The notes: generated from the letters alone by a model not told the origin. 64,000 nucleotides of DNA from Ovis canadensis (GCF_042477335.2 NC_091247.1:39421501-39485500); one strand, 5' to 3'. Counted from the stretch's first letter, positions 32,985 to 45,712 are shown. Translations and numbers: made by a program.

Positions 32985-35795
32985 AGATAAAAGATGCACA
33001 ATATTTATTCATTTCTGATTTTTGGAGCCAGCTAGATAGGTGCTGCCTTGCACTGGCTATGGTAACACAGCAAGGGAGTCTCGGGAGATGGTGTGACCCC
33101 AGTGCCCAAGGTCAGTGTGGAGCAAACCAGCCACTGCAAAAATAAAGGCTCCTCTGCCCAGAGAGCTCAATGCTGGGCCATGCCAAGAACAAGGCCCTGT
33201 TTTATCTCACAGCACACACACCCAGGACCTCACGTCATCCCACACCCTGTATGTCCAGCTGGGTGGAAGCTCTCTTTGTGTGGATCAAACAGGGGTGTGA
33301 TATGTGTGTGATATGGTCAGACCACAGATCCGGAGGAACTTTCAGAGCTGTTCTGCATAAATCAGTCTTCTATTTCCCTTCTCTTTCTCTGAGTGAAAGG
33401 GATATTTACTTACAGGGCAAATTTTCATCATTAAATACCTCATTCAAGATTCCTGCTCTGGTGTAGGTACGTAGAGGGGCTGCCCTCAACACCTAGGAAG
33501 CCAGAAGGAATCTCATCTTCCCTTTCCTTCTCCCCCATTTTCTGATATTTGGGACTAATCTGGCCTTTAACCCCTGTGACTTCACACTATATTTTCTTTG
33601 CTGGAGAGGGGAATCCCCTTCATGCCGAGATTCTGTCTCAGTCTCTCTGCCTCTGTTTTCTTGCTGAACACCAGTCTGTGATGGTCCCATATCAGACGGT
33701 TGATTGTGAGATCTGAGCACCCTTCATCACCTGGAGGTGGGGAGTGGAGGGGACTTCTGCCCCTCTCCCACAATCTTGGTTTACCAGTTTGCATCTAAGA
33801 CTCTAATAACAGTCCCTGTGATTACAGCTCCCAGGGCTTTTAACCGTGATGTACTCCTATTGAATCCTCCATATGTATTTCTGGCCAGGAATGACACATC
33901 TGAAAAATAGCAATAGGAACATGTAGAATAGCATGTTAATAATTATTGCTAGAAAGCTTCCAATTCCAGAAAATCCATACTTATTACATAGTTGTTTTTT
34001 TGTATAGGAGAGAAATTTTTTTCAAATTACAGCAACTTGAAGGAAGCTCTTTCTTCTGGCATCACAGAGCCTTCTCTTTTTGTTATTTCCTCTAGGACCA
34101 TTGCCTGCCAAAATCTATATAATGCTGCCTTTCTGTTGCTGCCTGTATGGCTTCCCAATCACATCTGCCAAACCTCTGGATCCCCTCAGAGACAACCAGT
34201 GATACATTATGACTCCAATCGGTCGCTAAGCTTGAGCGTTAGAGCGTTGTGAACAGCATTTGGAAACATCTTGCGAAAAGAAGGTCTCCTGAGTGATGAC
34301 ATCATTTCTATAAAATATATGAAAGTAGAGATAAAGGGAATATTGATTAATAACTTCATTTTTCATCACTATAAAGAGTAATCAAATCAAAGTACTTTTA
34401 TTCTGAAAAGGAGTTGGAGAAAATATGTCTACTTGAGGAACAGAAACAAAGTGATAATAACGTGCTGCTTTATAACTGTTTACAGGTAATTCAGAAGTAA
34501 TAGCACATTCCTTGTTGATTGCTCATATTGAAGCAATTTCGAGAAAGTGGTGTGAAAGCTCATGCTGATGGTATGTTCCTTCAGCCATAGCAGTCAGGCC
34601 TGGAAAGGATCAAAGTGAACACTGGAAGATGAAAATCAGATTCTAAGAGATGAGAACCAAAAGTAGCACAGCTGTGAGGGTCACACCTGGAGCCCAGGTT
34701 TTGTGAGGACCCCATGGCCCCTGCACTGAACTATCCCCATGACTTCCCTGGCAGAAGAGGCCAAAGTGAAGGACTTGCCCTAAGACTGAGCCGTGAAACA
34801 TGATTTGTGGATCACTGAATGTTCTGCAGGGTGACTGATCTAAACTGGTTTCCTTTTCTGCATCCCAGATAGAAAATACGCACATGTGTGTAATCTGTTC
34901 ATGTCTGGAAGCACATATCCTCAGAGGAAGAAGCTGGATACTCAGAGGTGCTTCAGGGAATACTGAGCTCCATGTTTATTCAATTATGTACTCGTTCTAC
35001 CCACAACCCCAGTCTCCAGTTCCTGGAAATGCTTAATAGAGTGTATCCATTGGGATTTATTCTGGAATGTATTTTTTCTTCAGGGGTCCAACTGCATTTA
35101 AATAAAGACTCAATGCGCCTCATCCAGCCTGGGAAGTTTTTTCATTTGCTGCTCAGACCTACAATTCTTTGCTCATTTTCTCATATTGAAAAATAATCAA
35201 TTAACCATGTTAATTAATCATGTTAATTAACCAGCTAAGGCAATGAGCCAGTTAAACACAAGTGCTATAGAAGATTCAAAAATATAAAACAAGTGCTCAC
35301 ACTCCAAGATCCTGAAATCTGTCTAAGGGCAGGATTGGTTTTTGGAGATGTGATCACTATAGTACCCATGCAGGACTCATGCTCAGAAGAGGGCCCCAAA
35401 CTTAACGTTTTGAAGTTGCCAGCTTGAAATTCTTGTTAATTATATTTCTGAATTTGTGTTTTGTAAGTAGAGTCCAATGGGGCAATGCAACATGCCCTGG
35501 AGGCTTGGATTTGTGGCTCGTGGGTCGTCCCTATTCCTGCTTCTCCCCAGCTTCCTGGATGGTCTCTCCACCGACCATTCCTCTGCCTCTACTCTGGAGT
35601 CGGGGTGCAGATGCAGACATGAACAAGGTCAGACACGTACACCTGCATGCTGAGTCATAGTGAGGGGCCCCGGGAGCCTCTGAGGATTTGCAATTACTTC
35701 CAACTATCCCCATGCCTGAGAGACTGTGACATTAACTATCAAATCAAAGACACCATCAAAGGTTGAGAGAAAGAGAGAAACTATGGAAGAAAGGA
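32985..35795. other. Non-genic, nothing recognised
   Basis: 2.8 kb without a supported gene. Several 60-98 codon frames overlap each other on both strands at 33090-33800 and 35420-35710; none shows a domain, splice context or conserved-looking motif. Confidence 0.45.
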
Positions 35796-35878
35796 AAAAG
35801 CTTTTTTTTTCTTTTTAAAATATTTATTTATTTATTTTAATTGGAGGCTAATTACTTTACAATATTGTGGTGGTTTTC
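35796..35878 (-). mobile_element. Short L1 3' end (bovine type)
   Basis: TATTTATTTATTTATTTTAA then TTGGAGGCTAATTACTTTAC ... AATATTGTGGTGGTTTTC is the reverse complement of the bovine L1 3' end. Confidence 0.7.
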
Positions 35879-36025
35879 TGTTTCTTGAGCAAGAGGTCCC
35901 ATATTTTTATTTTGCCCTTGGCTTCACAGATTACGTATCTCGCTCTGTAAGGAGACAAGACACACACATAACATGGATATATCAAAGTAACATAAGAGGA
36001 AGGTTCTGGGAGGCTTTGAGCATAT

Positions 36026-36200
36026 CCAAGGTCACATGGCGGTTAAAAATGGAATAATCCTTTTATGAAACTCGGAAGCCTATATTCTTTTCTTTTATGC
36101 CTTGCAGTTTTTCCAAATGAGCAGTAGAGACAAAACATTCAGAGGAGTGTGCGCTCTTTAAGCTGGAATAGTTATGGAGGCTTCATGCAGAAGATGGACC
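36026..36200. repeat. Local direct duplication, copy A
   Basis: CAAGGTCACATGGCGGTTAA ... GACAAAACATTCAGAGGAGT ... CTTTAAGCTGGAATAGTTA aligns base for base in length with 37632-37806, roughly 80% identical by eye. Confidence 0.75.
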
Positions 36201-36829
36201 TTTGATCAAGTCCTGTGGGGCAGTCTGGATCTAGACACCTAGGAACCAAGTGTCAGCCTAGGGGAGCAGCAGAGCCAGGTGGTGTGAACTGGGGGAGTTC
36301 CGTGGCTGTGAGAATCACCTTACAACGTTCTTAATTACTCTCAGATTCCTCTTTATAGTTATGAACTCTCCCATTTAATTGCATTTCAATAGAGAAAAGT
36401 TGAGTCAGAATTATTCTGCTTATCAAGAACTGACAATTTGCTACACACTAAGCTGGAGATATTCTAGGGATTTAATCCTCACTGATAGCCATGTGAAAAT
36501 TCCCTTTCTCCCTGGGCTCTGAGCTCAGGTATGTCAACCTCATACTTCCCTGAATGTGTGAAGGCTCCTTCCTCTTTGCCACACCTATGAGTTCCTTGCA
36601 CTCCTCCCAGAAAAATAATATTTTAGTTGGTGTTAATTTCCATGGGTGTTTCTCTAAAAAGGCAATCATTCATTTTTTAAAATAATTAACATTTTTTAAA
36701 ATAATTAACACCTTTAAATTTGATTTGCTCTCTTCATATAGGTACATATTTAAGGGGGGTATCTGAATAGATATGTATATTTTAGAAATGTAGATACTAT
36801 TTATTGTGTAGAATTTCATGGCTCACCCT

Positions 36830-37430
36830 AAAATAAATCGAAGAATTGACTCCTTTATCATGCTGTTATTGCCCACTTTATCTTGGATAATTTTTTTGAA
36901 GCCTGCTTTATCTAAAATTAATATAAATACTCTAGCTTTTAAAAATTAGTGTTAGATGGTATGTATTTCTTTACTCATTTACTTTAAACTGTATTTTAAT
37001 ATATAATCTGTGTCTTTATATTTAAAGTGAGTTTCTTGAACATAATATATAGTTGAGTCTTGTTTCTCTGATCCACTTTGACAATCTCTTCTTTACTTGG
37101 TGTATTTAGATCATTCATATTTAAAGTAATTATTGAAATAGTTGGATTAATATCTAATAGGTTTGAAACTATTTTGTATTTGTTGCATTTTTTATCCTTT
37201 CCTTTTTTTTACCTTCTTCATTTTTTTAAAAGTTTTTTTAAAAGAGAAGTTTTAAGTTGGCATTAAAATTGAGTGGAATTCCTGTATCCTCCTTGCCCTC
37301 ACACATGCATAGCCTCCCTCAGCAACACTGAAACGAAGGGTACATTACAACTGATGAACCTACACTGACACATCATTACCACCCAAAATTGATAGTTTGC
37401 ATTATATTTGAACATCTATCTATCTGATCA
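36830..37430 (-). mobile_element. Old L1 LINE ORF2 fragment
   Basis: ATATAGTTGAGTCTTGTTTC, CAATCTCTTCTTTACTTGGTG and TTTAGATCATTCATATTTAAAG are L1 ORF2 reverse-complement text. Confidence 0.7.
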
Positions 37431-37631
37431 ATTAAGAATAAGGAAAAAGATTTACTTTTACCTTCTTTATTCCTTCTCTGATTGTCTTAGGCATTCAGAC
37501 TCGGTGGTTTGTAAACAATACGTATTTATTTTTCATAGTTCTAGAGGCTCATAAGTCCAACAGATTCATAATCTGTGAGAGCCCACTTCCTCTAGGAGGA
37601 CCATCTTCTTACTGACAGGCTCTGCAACTTG

Positions 37632-37806
37632 TCAAAGGTCACATGGCAGCTAAAAAACGGAACGATGTTTTCATGAAATCCAGGAGCTTGTACTTTTCTT
37701 TTGTGCCTTGTAGCCTCTTCAAATGAGCAATGTAGACAAAACATTCAGAGAAGCGTGAGTTCTTTAAGCTGGAGTAGTTACAGAGGCTTCACCCAGAAAA
37801 TGGACC
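37632..37806. repeat. Local direct duplication, copy B
   Basis: Partner of 36026-36200: AAAGGTCACATGGCAGCTAA ... GACAAAACATTCAGAGAAGC ... CTTTAAGCTGGAGTAGTTA. Confidence 0.75.
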
Positions 37807-37929
37807 ATTTTTTTTTACTGTATACTCACTAAAAGAAGTAAATGGTTTCTTATTAAATTATTGATTTGCAATTTCTTCAGACTGAATGTGCACTATGAAT
37901 AATAAATAGTGACCACAATATTAGCTAAC

Positions 37930-38130
37930 TTCTTAAGAACCTACTGTGTCTGCTACTCTTCTCTGGGCTTATATGTGTGCCCTCACTTAATCTTCATGGT
38001 ACCCTTATGAGGAGATGTTTTCATTACCCTTTCTTTACAGATGAAGATATCGAGGCACAGAGAGATTAAATAACTTGGCAAAGAACACTCAGTGAGTAGC
38101 TGGAACACCTAGACAATTCAGATTCAGGTA
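37930..38130 (-). repeat. MIR SINE
   Basis: CCTACTGTGTCTGCTACTC, CTCACTTAATCTTCATGG, TTACAGATGAAGATATCGAGG and GGCACAGAGAGATTAAATAAC follow the reverse MIR order. Confidence 0.75.
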
Positions 38131-38289
38131 GGATGTGTCAGAAGCTGTAACTCAAAGCACCTCCTATTGTTTTTTCCTTCTAATCATGTCTTTGGCCATT
38201 AAAGAGATGTTCCATGTGATCATTTTATAACCTGTGGATTTGTAAAATGTTTCATAAGTTGAGACTAAATCTACATCTGGGACTCAATT

Positions 38290-38440
38290 TCTGTTTTGTA
38301 AATAGGTCCATTTTACTCTTTTTTAAGATTCCCTTTTTAAGCAATACCATATGATCCTTGCCTTTCTCTGTTTGACTTACATCACTCAATAGGGCAATCA
38401 CTAGGTCCGTACATGTTGCTGCAAATTACTTGTGTTTCTT
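38290..38440 (-). mobile_element. Old L1 LINE 3' region, left of the BovB insertion
   Basis: CTGTTTGACTTACATCACTC and CACTAGGTCCGTACATGTTG are L1 3' text. More L1-type text (TTGGAGTATAGTTGACTTAC, AGTTCCCTGTGCTATATAGT) resumes at 40996-41240, so the BovB lies inside it. Confidence 0.65.
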
Positions 38441-38449
38441 TTCTGATAC

Positions 38450-40986
38450 ATCAGTTCAGTCGCTCAGTCGTGTCCGACTCTTTGCGACCCCATGAATCGC
38501 AGCACGCCTGGCCTCCCTGTCCATCACCATCTCCCGGAGTTCACTCAGACTCACGTCCGTCGAGTCGGTGATGCCATCCAGCCGTCTCATCCTCTGTCGT
38601 CCCCTTCTCCTCCTGCCCCCAAACCCTCCCAGCATCAGAGTCTTTTCCAATGAGTCAACTCTTTGCATGAGGTGGCCAAAGTACTGGAGCTTCAGCTTTA
38701 GCATCATGCTTTCCAAAGAAATCCCAGGGCTGATCTCCTTCAGAATGGACTGGTTGGATCTCCTTGCAGTCCAAGGGACTCTCAAGAGTCTTCTCCAACA
38801 TCACAGTTCAAAAGCATCAATTCTACGCTCAGTCTTCTTCACAGTCCAACTCTCACATCCATATATGACCACAGGAAAAACCATAGCCTTGACAAGACGG
38901 ACCTTAGTCAGCAAAGTAATGTCTTTGCTTTTGAATATACTGTCTAGGTTGGGCATAACTTTTCTTCCAAGCAGTAAGCATCTTTTAATTTCATGGCTGC
39001 AATCACCATCTGTAGTGATTCTGGAGCCCCCCAAAATTAAGTCTGACACTGTTTCTACTGTTTCCCCATCTATTTCCCATGAAGTGATGGGACCGGATGC
39101 CATGATCTTCGTTTTCTGAATGATGAGTTTTAAGCCAACTTTTTCACTCTCCTCTTTCACTTTGATCAAGAGGCTTTTTAGTTCCTCTTCACTTTCTGCC
39201 ATAAGGGTGGTGTCATCTGCATATCTGAGGTTACTGGTATTTCTCCTGGCAATCTTGATTCCAGCTTGTGTTTCTTCCAGCCCAGCATTTCTCATGATGT
39301 ACTCTGCATATAAGTTAAATAAACAGGGTGACAATACACAGCCTTGACATACTCCTTTTCCTATTTGGAACCAGTCTGTTGTTCCATGTCCAGTTCTAAC
39401 TGTTGCTTCTTGACCTGCATACAGATTTCTCAAGAGGCAGGTTAGGTGGTCTGGTATTCCCATCTCTTTCAGAATTTTCCATAGTTTATTGTGATCCACA
39501 CAGTCAAAGGCTTTGGCATAGTCAATAAGGCAGAAATAGATGTTTTTCTGGAACTCTCTTGCTTTCTGCATGATCCAGTGGATGTTGGCAATTTGATTTC
39601 TGGTTCCTCTACCTTTTCTAAAACCAGCTTGCATCAGGAAGTTCACGGTTCATGTATTGCTGAAGCCTGGCTTGGAGAATTTTGAGCATTACTTTCCTAG
39701 CATGTGAGATGAGTGCAATTGTGCGGTAGTTTGAACATTCTTTGGCATTGCCTTTCTTTGGGATTGGAATGAAAACTGACCTTTTCCAGTCCTGTGGCCA
39801 GTGCTGAGTTTTCCAAATTTGCTGGTGTATTGAGTGCAGCACTTTCACAGCATCATCTTTCAGGATTTGAAGTAAGTCAACTGGAATTCCATCACCTCCA
39901 CTAGCTTTGTTTGTAGTGATGCTTTCTAAGGCCCACTTGACTTCACATTCCAAGATGTCTGGCTCTAGATTAAGTAGGAAGTCAAGAAACACCTGAAGTA
40001 ACAGGCAAATTTGGCCTTGGAATGTGGAATGAAACAGGGCAAAGACTAATAGAGTTTTGCCAAGAAAATGCACTGGTCATAGCAAACACCCTCTTCCAAC
40101 AACACAGGAGAAGACTCTACACATGGACATCACCAGATGGTCAACACCAAAATCAGATTGATTATATTCTTTGCAGCCAAAGATGGAGAAGCTCTATACA
40201 GTCAACAAAAACAAGACCAGGAGCTGACTGTGGCTCAGATCATGAACTCCTTATTACCGAATTCAGACTCAAATTGAAGAAAGTAGGGAAAACCGCTAGA
40301 CCATTCAGGTATGACCTAAATCAAATCCTTTATGATTATACAGTGGGAGTGAGAAATAGATTTAAGGGCCTAGATCTGATAGATAGAGTGCCTGATGAAC
40401 TATGCAATGAGGTTCGTGACATTGTACAGGAGACAGGGATCAAGACCATCCCCATGGAAAAGAAATGCAAAAAAGCAAAATGGCTGTCTGGGGAGGCCTT
40501 ACAAATAGCTGTGAAAAGAAGAGAGGCAAAAAGCAAAGGAGAAAAGGAAAGATATAAGCATCTGAATGCAGAGTTCCAAACAATAGCAAGAAGAGATAAT
40601 AAGCCTTCTTCAGCAATCAATGCAAAGAAATAGAGGAAAAGAACAGATTGGGAAAGACTAGAGAGATCTCCAAGAAAATTAGAGATACCAAAGGAACATT
40701 TCAGGCAAAGATGGGCTTGATAAAGGACAGAAATGGTCTGGACCTAACAGAAGCAGAAGATATTAAGAAGAGGTGGCAAGAATACACGGAAGAACTGTAC
40801 AAAAAAGATCTTCACAACCCAGCTAATCATGATGATGTGATCACTAATCTAGAGTCAGACATCTTGGAATGTGAAGTCAAGTGGGCCTTAGAAAGCATCA
40901 CTACAAACAAAGCTAGTGGAGGTGATGGAATTCCAGTGGAGCTGTTTCAAATCCTAAAGATGATGCTGTGAAAGTGCTCCACTCAA
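38450..40986 (-). mobile_element. BovB LINE with 5' inversion (twin-priming structure)
   Basis: One insertion flanked by TTCTGATAC at 38441-38449 and 40987-40995. The 3' part (38450-39972, minus) runs from the tail through an open 281-codon RT frame at 39646-38801 with FCLIDYAKAFD and the intact catalytic box RYADDTTL (residues 142-145). The 5' part (39973-40986, plus) is inverted: a 203-codon frame at 40022-40633 with the endonuclease C-terminus (QIDYILCSQRWRSS, GSDHELL). About 140 bp around DILECEVKWALES is present in both parts. Coding is split, so the copy is dead. Confidence 0.92.
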
Positions 40987-40995
40987 TTCTGATAC

Positions 40996-41240
40996 TTAAC
41001 ATCTACTATATATTTCTTGATTATTATTTGTTAGTTGGAGTATAGTTGACTTACAATATTGCATTAGTTTCAAATGTACAACAAAGTGTTTCATATATAT
41101 ATACATATATATATTCTTTTTCAGAGTCTTTTTGCATGTAGGTTACTACAAAATACTGAGTGTAGTTCCCTGTGCTATATAGTAGGTCATTGTTGGTTAT
41201 CTATTTTATATATAACAGTGTGCATAACATCTACTATATT
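40996..41240 (-). mobile_element. Old L1 LINE 3' region, right of the BovB insertion
   Basis: GTTAGTTGGAGTATAGTTGAC, a (TA)n run at 41094-41113 and CCCTGTGCTATATAGTAGGTC; continuation of the L1 text left of 38441. Confidence 0.6.
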
Positions 41241-41945
41241 TAAAGTTATTTATGTTTTTGATAGCAAGCTATGAGAACAGATACTGATTGGATCTGATTT
41301 ATTATTCTATCCATTTCAGAATATTTATCTGGTGACTTTCATAAGGGAGACTGTCATCAAGAACAGAAGGAAGATGAAAAATAAAAGAAGGAAAGAAAGA
41401 AGAAAGAGAGACAAAATAGATAAAGGTAATATGAAAAGAAAATAGCATGGTGAAATGTGGGGAGTCTAAGATATGGAGGGAAAGGACAGGAAAGTAAAGT
41501 TGAGTGTCTTTTGTGGCAATTGACTACATGAACATCTCTCTATCTCTATAACCACATCTTCTCTCCTTCATTTCAAATATCACTTCATTTCAAATACCAC
41601 GCACTCATACCACTTAAGAAATTTAGTTTGCAATGAGACTATAATAGTGAGTTAAATGCCAAGCTAACAGTCTTCAATTTTAGCCTACATTTGCTGGAGG
41701 ATTTTAGAAAGTCTTTGAACACAAGAGCGACTTAAGCAATATGGTGCCTTTAAGTCTTGAATTAATTGGTTTTGAGGATGGAACAATGGAAAGTCTGGAA
41801 ACAAGAAGACAATTTTGGCCTTTTTGCTTATGCCCAAAGGCTGGCTTCCTCTTTTTGGCACAGAGCTAAGGTTCATTTCCCTCACATCTAGATATGAACT
41901 GTGGCTGGTCCTTACTAATGGATAATGAATGGATGTGGTCATTTT
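41241..41945. other. Non-genic; purine-rich run at 41380-41410
   Basis: A GAAA/GGAAAG-rich stretch with no gene. The 87-codon minus frame has no domain. Confidence 0.4.
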
Positions 41946-41949
41946 CATT

Positions 41950-42225
41950 CTGAAGTAGCTAAAAGAAGATGTGTTTTCATCATGCTGTTGATCTAAACTC
42001 TCAACTGCTGGTTTGTTGATGCCAGGATAACCATCAAACTACATTTCAAGATGGGGAAGCTATATAAGAAAGAAGCTGGAAGCCATAAGTCATCTGTTGG
42101 AGGAGAGCCGTTGTCCATGAAATCATCTGTATTGAACTTTATGTGAATGAGAAATAAAAGTTTATGTTGTCAAATCACTGAGATTTAGGTGTTTCTTGTT
42201 ACAGCAGCTAGTGTAGCAATTCTGG
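41950..42225 (+). repeat. Possible MaLR-type LTR end
   Basis: AAATAAAAGTTTATGTTGTC, CACTGAGATTTAGGTGTTTC and TTGTTACAGCAGCTAGTGTA are typical of the 3' part of MaLR LTRs. Confidence 0.5.
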
Positions 42226-43254
42226 TTACTTAAAGTCATTGTGCCAGGGACAGTGTGCGGTGATGAGAATGAGAAAATGGAGTCTGAGCTCACAGATTAA
42301 AAAGAAAGACACAAATGGGCGAGGCAATACAAAGGAAAAATGGCAGAAAAAGCAAGGATAACCTCAAGGTGAGCCTGAACACCTGGGGGAAATTGTCAGC
42401 AGATATAACAATGTCCAGAAAAAAAGCTGCTTTGAGGGAAAGAATGTAGCAACTTTTGTTTTAGAGGTATTGAGTCTCATATATTATAGTATATCCAAAC
42501 GTAAATGCCTGGCAACTTAAAAAAACAAGAGTTACAGAATTATGTTCATGTGTGTGTGTGAGAGAGTGAAAGAAAAATTGCAAAAATAGGAGATGTAGGT
42601 GTCATAAAAAAGGTAATAGTTAAAATAAGCTCAAACTTATGTAAGGAAAACTAACAAAATCCGTAAGAGAGTGGATTTACTACTTAGTTTGAACAATAAA
42701 ATAGCAAGAAAAAATCTTATCTTTGCCACTAACTGTGTCTATATATGACCTTGGCCAAGTTTCTTAACCTATTTGAATCCTATTTTCCTCAGGAGGGGTT
42801 TGGACAGGATTGAAACAGCTCTTTCAATTAGAATCACCCAGGGAAGTTTAAGAGTCCACGTGGCTGTGCCCCTTTTCGGACCCACTGAAGATGTGTCCAA
42901 GGTGTGGGTAAGGCCAGCAGGAGACCCTTCCATGTCCTTAACTTCACACTCTCAGTGGGGAGCTAGGCAGTTGAGTCTTGGATTTTATTTATAATAGCTT
43001 TTATAAGTACAGTGTCTCATTTACCCGATTTAAAAGTTTTACCCTTGAGTTGTGGATTAGGCCTATTTCCAAGTCTATCTTTTGTCAAGAAACTTTATGG
43101 AATCAGAAGACTCTTTGGTAATGCCTCCATCTCAGAAAGGCAAGAAGTTACACTTAGCACCCAATCAGAGAGGACAGACAGCGCCTGTTACTAGTGTGGA
43201 CTCTGGTGACACAATGTGATGTCAGATTGTGCTCTGACCCCCACTTGCGTCCTT
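42226..43254. other. Non-genic; one MIR-like piece
   Basis: A diverged MIR (TTTGCCACTAACTGTGTC ... TTTCTTAACCTATTTG) lies at about 42720-42800. No gene supported. Confidence 0.4.
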
Positions 43255-43270
43255 AAAAGTTGAGTTCTCT

Positions 43271-43959
43271 ACAGTGTGGAGATTCCTTAAAACACTGGAA
43301 ATAGAACTGCCTTATGACCCAGCAATCCCACTGCTGGACATACACACCGAGGAAACCAGAATTGAAAGAGACATGTGTACCCCAATGTTCATCGCAGCAC
43401 TGTTTATAACAGCCAGGACGTGGAAGCAACCTAGATGTCCATCAGCAGATGAATGGATAAGAAAGCTGTGGTACATATACACAATGGAGTATTACTCAGC
43501 CATTAAAAAGAATACATTTGAATCAGTTCTAAAGAGGAGGATGAAACTGGAGCCAATTATACAGAGTGAAGTAAGCCAGAAAGAAAACCACCAATACAGT
43601 ATACTAACACATATATATGGAATTTAGAAAGATGGTAATGATAATCCTGTATGAGAGACAGCAAAAGAGACACAGATGTATAGAGCAGACTTTTGGACTC
43701 TGTGGGAGAGGGAGAGGGTGGGATGATTTGGGAGAATGGCATTGAAACATGTATAACATCATGTAAGAAATGAATCGCTAGTCTAGGTTCGATGCAGGAT
43801 ACAGGATGCTTGAGGCTGGTGCACTGGGATGACCCAGAGAGATGGTATGGGGAGGGGGGTTCAGGATTGGGAACTCATGTACACCCATGGCGGATTCATG
43901 TTGATGCATGGCAAAACCAATACAGTATTGTAAAGTAAAAGAAAGTAAAATTTTTTTAA
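43271..43959 (+). mobile_element. L1 LINE 3' end (bovine type)
   Basis: 5'-truncated L1: the 117-codon frame (43274-43627) is the ORF2 C-terminus (YDPAIPLLDIHTEE, WYIYTMEYYSAIKKN) followed by the 3' UTR ending GCAAAACCAATACAGTATTG and poly(A). Imperfect 16-bp target duplications, AAAAGTTGAGTTCTCT (43255-43270) and AAAAATTGAATTCTCT (43960-43975). Confidence 0.92.
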
Positions 43960-43975
43960 AAAAATTGAATTCTCT

Positions 43976-44100
43976 GCACCTTAGTTTTCTTATTTGTAAA
44001 ATGAAACATGATTAGAAAGTAACCCATAGGATTGTTGTGAGGACCAAATGAATTAATATATGCAAAGTTCTTAGGAAGTGATAGAACATATTAGGTGCTC
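43976..44100 (+). repeat. MIR SINE
   Basis: CACCTTAGTTTTCTTATTTG, AGGATTGTTGTGAGGACCAA and GTTCTTAGGAAGTGATAGAAC are the MIR core and 3' end. Confidence 0.75.
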
Positions 44101-44112
44101 TATTAATACTAA

Positions 44113-44316
44113 AGTGAGTGTTAGTCATGTCTGACTCTTTGTGACCCCATGGACTGTAGCCTGTCAGGCACCTCTGTCCATGTGATTTCCCAGGCAAGAA
44201 TACGGGAATGGGTTGCCATTTCCTACTCCAAAGGATCTTCCCAACCCAGGGATTGAATAGGTGTCTCCTGCATTGCAGACAGATTCTTAACCATCCTGAG
44301 CCACCAGGGAAGCCCC
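44113..44316 (-). repeat. Bov-tA SINE with target duplication
   Basis: Flanked by TATTAATACTAA (44101-44112) and TATTAATGCTAA (44317-44328), one mismatch. Confidence 0.92.
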
Positions 44317-44328
44317 TATTAATGCTAA

Positions 44329-45113
44329 CTATGACACCACCCTTATGGCAGAAAGTGAAGAGGAACTAAAAAGCCTCTTGATCAAAGTGAAAGAGGAGAG
44401 TGAAAAAGTTGGCTTAAAGCTCAACATTCAGAAAACTAAGATCATGGCATCTGGTCCCATCACTTCATGGGAAATAGATGGGGAAACGGTGGAAACAGTG
44501 TCAGACTTTATTTTGGGGGGCTCCAAAATCACTGCAGATGGTGACTGCAGCCATGAAATTAAAAGACGCTTACTCCTTGGAAGAAAATTTATGACCAACC
44601 TAGATAGCATATTCAAAAGCAGAGACATTACTTTGCCAACAAAAGTCTGTCTAGTCAAGGCTATGGTTTTTCCAGTAGTCATATATGGATGTGAGGGTTG
44701 GACTGTGAAGAAAGCTGAGTGTCAAAGAATTGTGGTGTTGGACTGTGATGTTGGAGAAGACTCTTGAGAGTCCCTTGGACTGCAAGGAGATCCAACCAGT
44801 CCATTCTAAAGGAGATCAGTCCTGGGTGTTCTTTGGAAGGAATGATGCTGAAGCTGAAACTCCAGTACTTTGGCCACCTCATGCAAAGAGTTGACTCATT
44901 GGAAAAGACTCTGACGCTGGGAGGGACTGCGCAGGAGGAGAAGGGGACAACAGAGGATGAGATGGCTGGATGGCATCACCGACTTGATGGACATGAGTTT
45001 GAGTGAACTCCGGGAGACGGTGATGGACAGGGAGGCCTGGCGAGCTGCAATTCATGGGGTCACAAAGAGTCAGACACGACTGAGTGACTGAACTGAACTG
45101 AACTGAACTGATT
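44329..45113 (+). mobile_element. BovB LINE 3' part
   Basis: Begins just after the RT YADD box (CACCACCCTTATGGCAGAAA) and ends in (ACTGA)n. The 140-codon frame MAESEEELKSLLIKVKEES onward is the RT C-terminal region. A gap near 44730 breaks the frame. Confidence 0.93.
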
Positions 45114-45712
45114 GTCATTATTAGACATATAGACTCAGAACTCTTGAGGGGACAGGGGACACATAAAAAGGTAGAGTGTAATACCTCTAATTCTAATATC
45201 TATTGTTTGATTTTAGGGGAGATTTTGGAGACAGATATGGGAGAAAACTGACGATGTACTGTAACCCTTCTTGCTGTTGCTGTCTTAGAAAGATTAAATG
45301 AAAAGCCCATTTTACATCCAATGCAGTTGAACAGCCAAGGCAGGGGAATTCCAAAGAGCTAGGTAACTCCAAAATTGCCCAAATGTCTGCTTTTTAAAAG
45401 CTCAAGTTTTAAATAGTTACTGGGTAAGAAGTCATTCCAGCTCTAGAACAAGAACATCATTTACGTTTTTTCTTTGCTTACTGTAGTAATTTCCCATATT
45501 GAACAATTCTGCCATTTACAGGTGCTATTTGCTCTTGTATTTTCCCACATTTGAGTTCAAGATCCCATCCTAATACTAGCTAGCCATTTCTAATGGTAGA
45601 ATTATAAAAATCACTTGCATTAGTCTTTATTCTCTCTAATTTTTTAGTCTGAGAATTTCCTCAGTGTATATCAAGATAGCAAGAACTATATGTCATCGCT
45701 GTGATGGAGTTT
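45114..45712. other. Non-genic, nothing recognised
   Basis: About 600 bp with neither gene nor named repeat. Confidence 0.4.

Noticed and set aside
38801-39646. 281-codon minus-strand reverse-transcriptase frame as an active gene
   Set aside because: It is a real RT remnant with YADD, but the element is 5'-inverted and the frame begins inside the RT and is broken at both ends, so it cannot encode a working BovB protein.
40022-40633. 203-codon plus-strand frame as a cellular nuclease
   Set aside because: It is the C-terminal part of the BovB endonuclease in the inverted half of the element.
43274-43627. 117-codon open frame as a novel gene
   Set aside because: Matches the C-terminus of L1 ORF2 and is followed by the L1 3' UTR, poly(A) and a target duplication.
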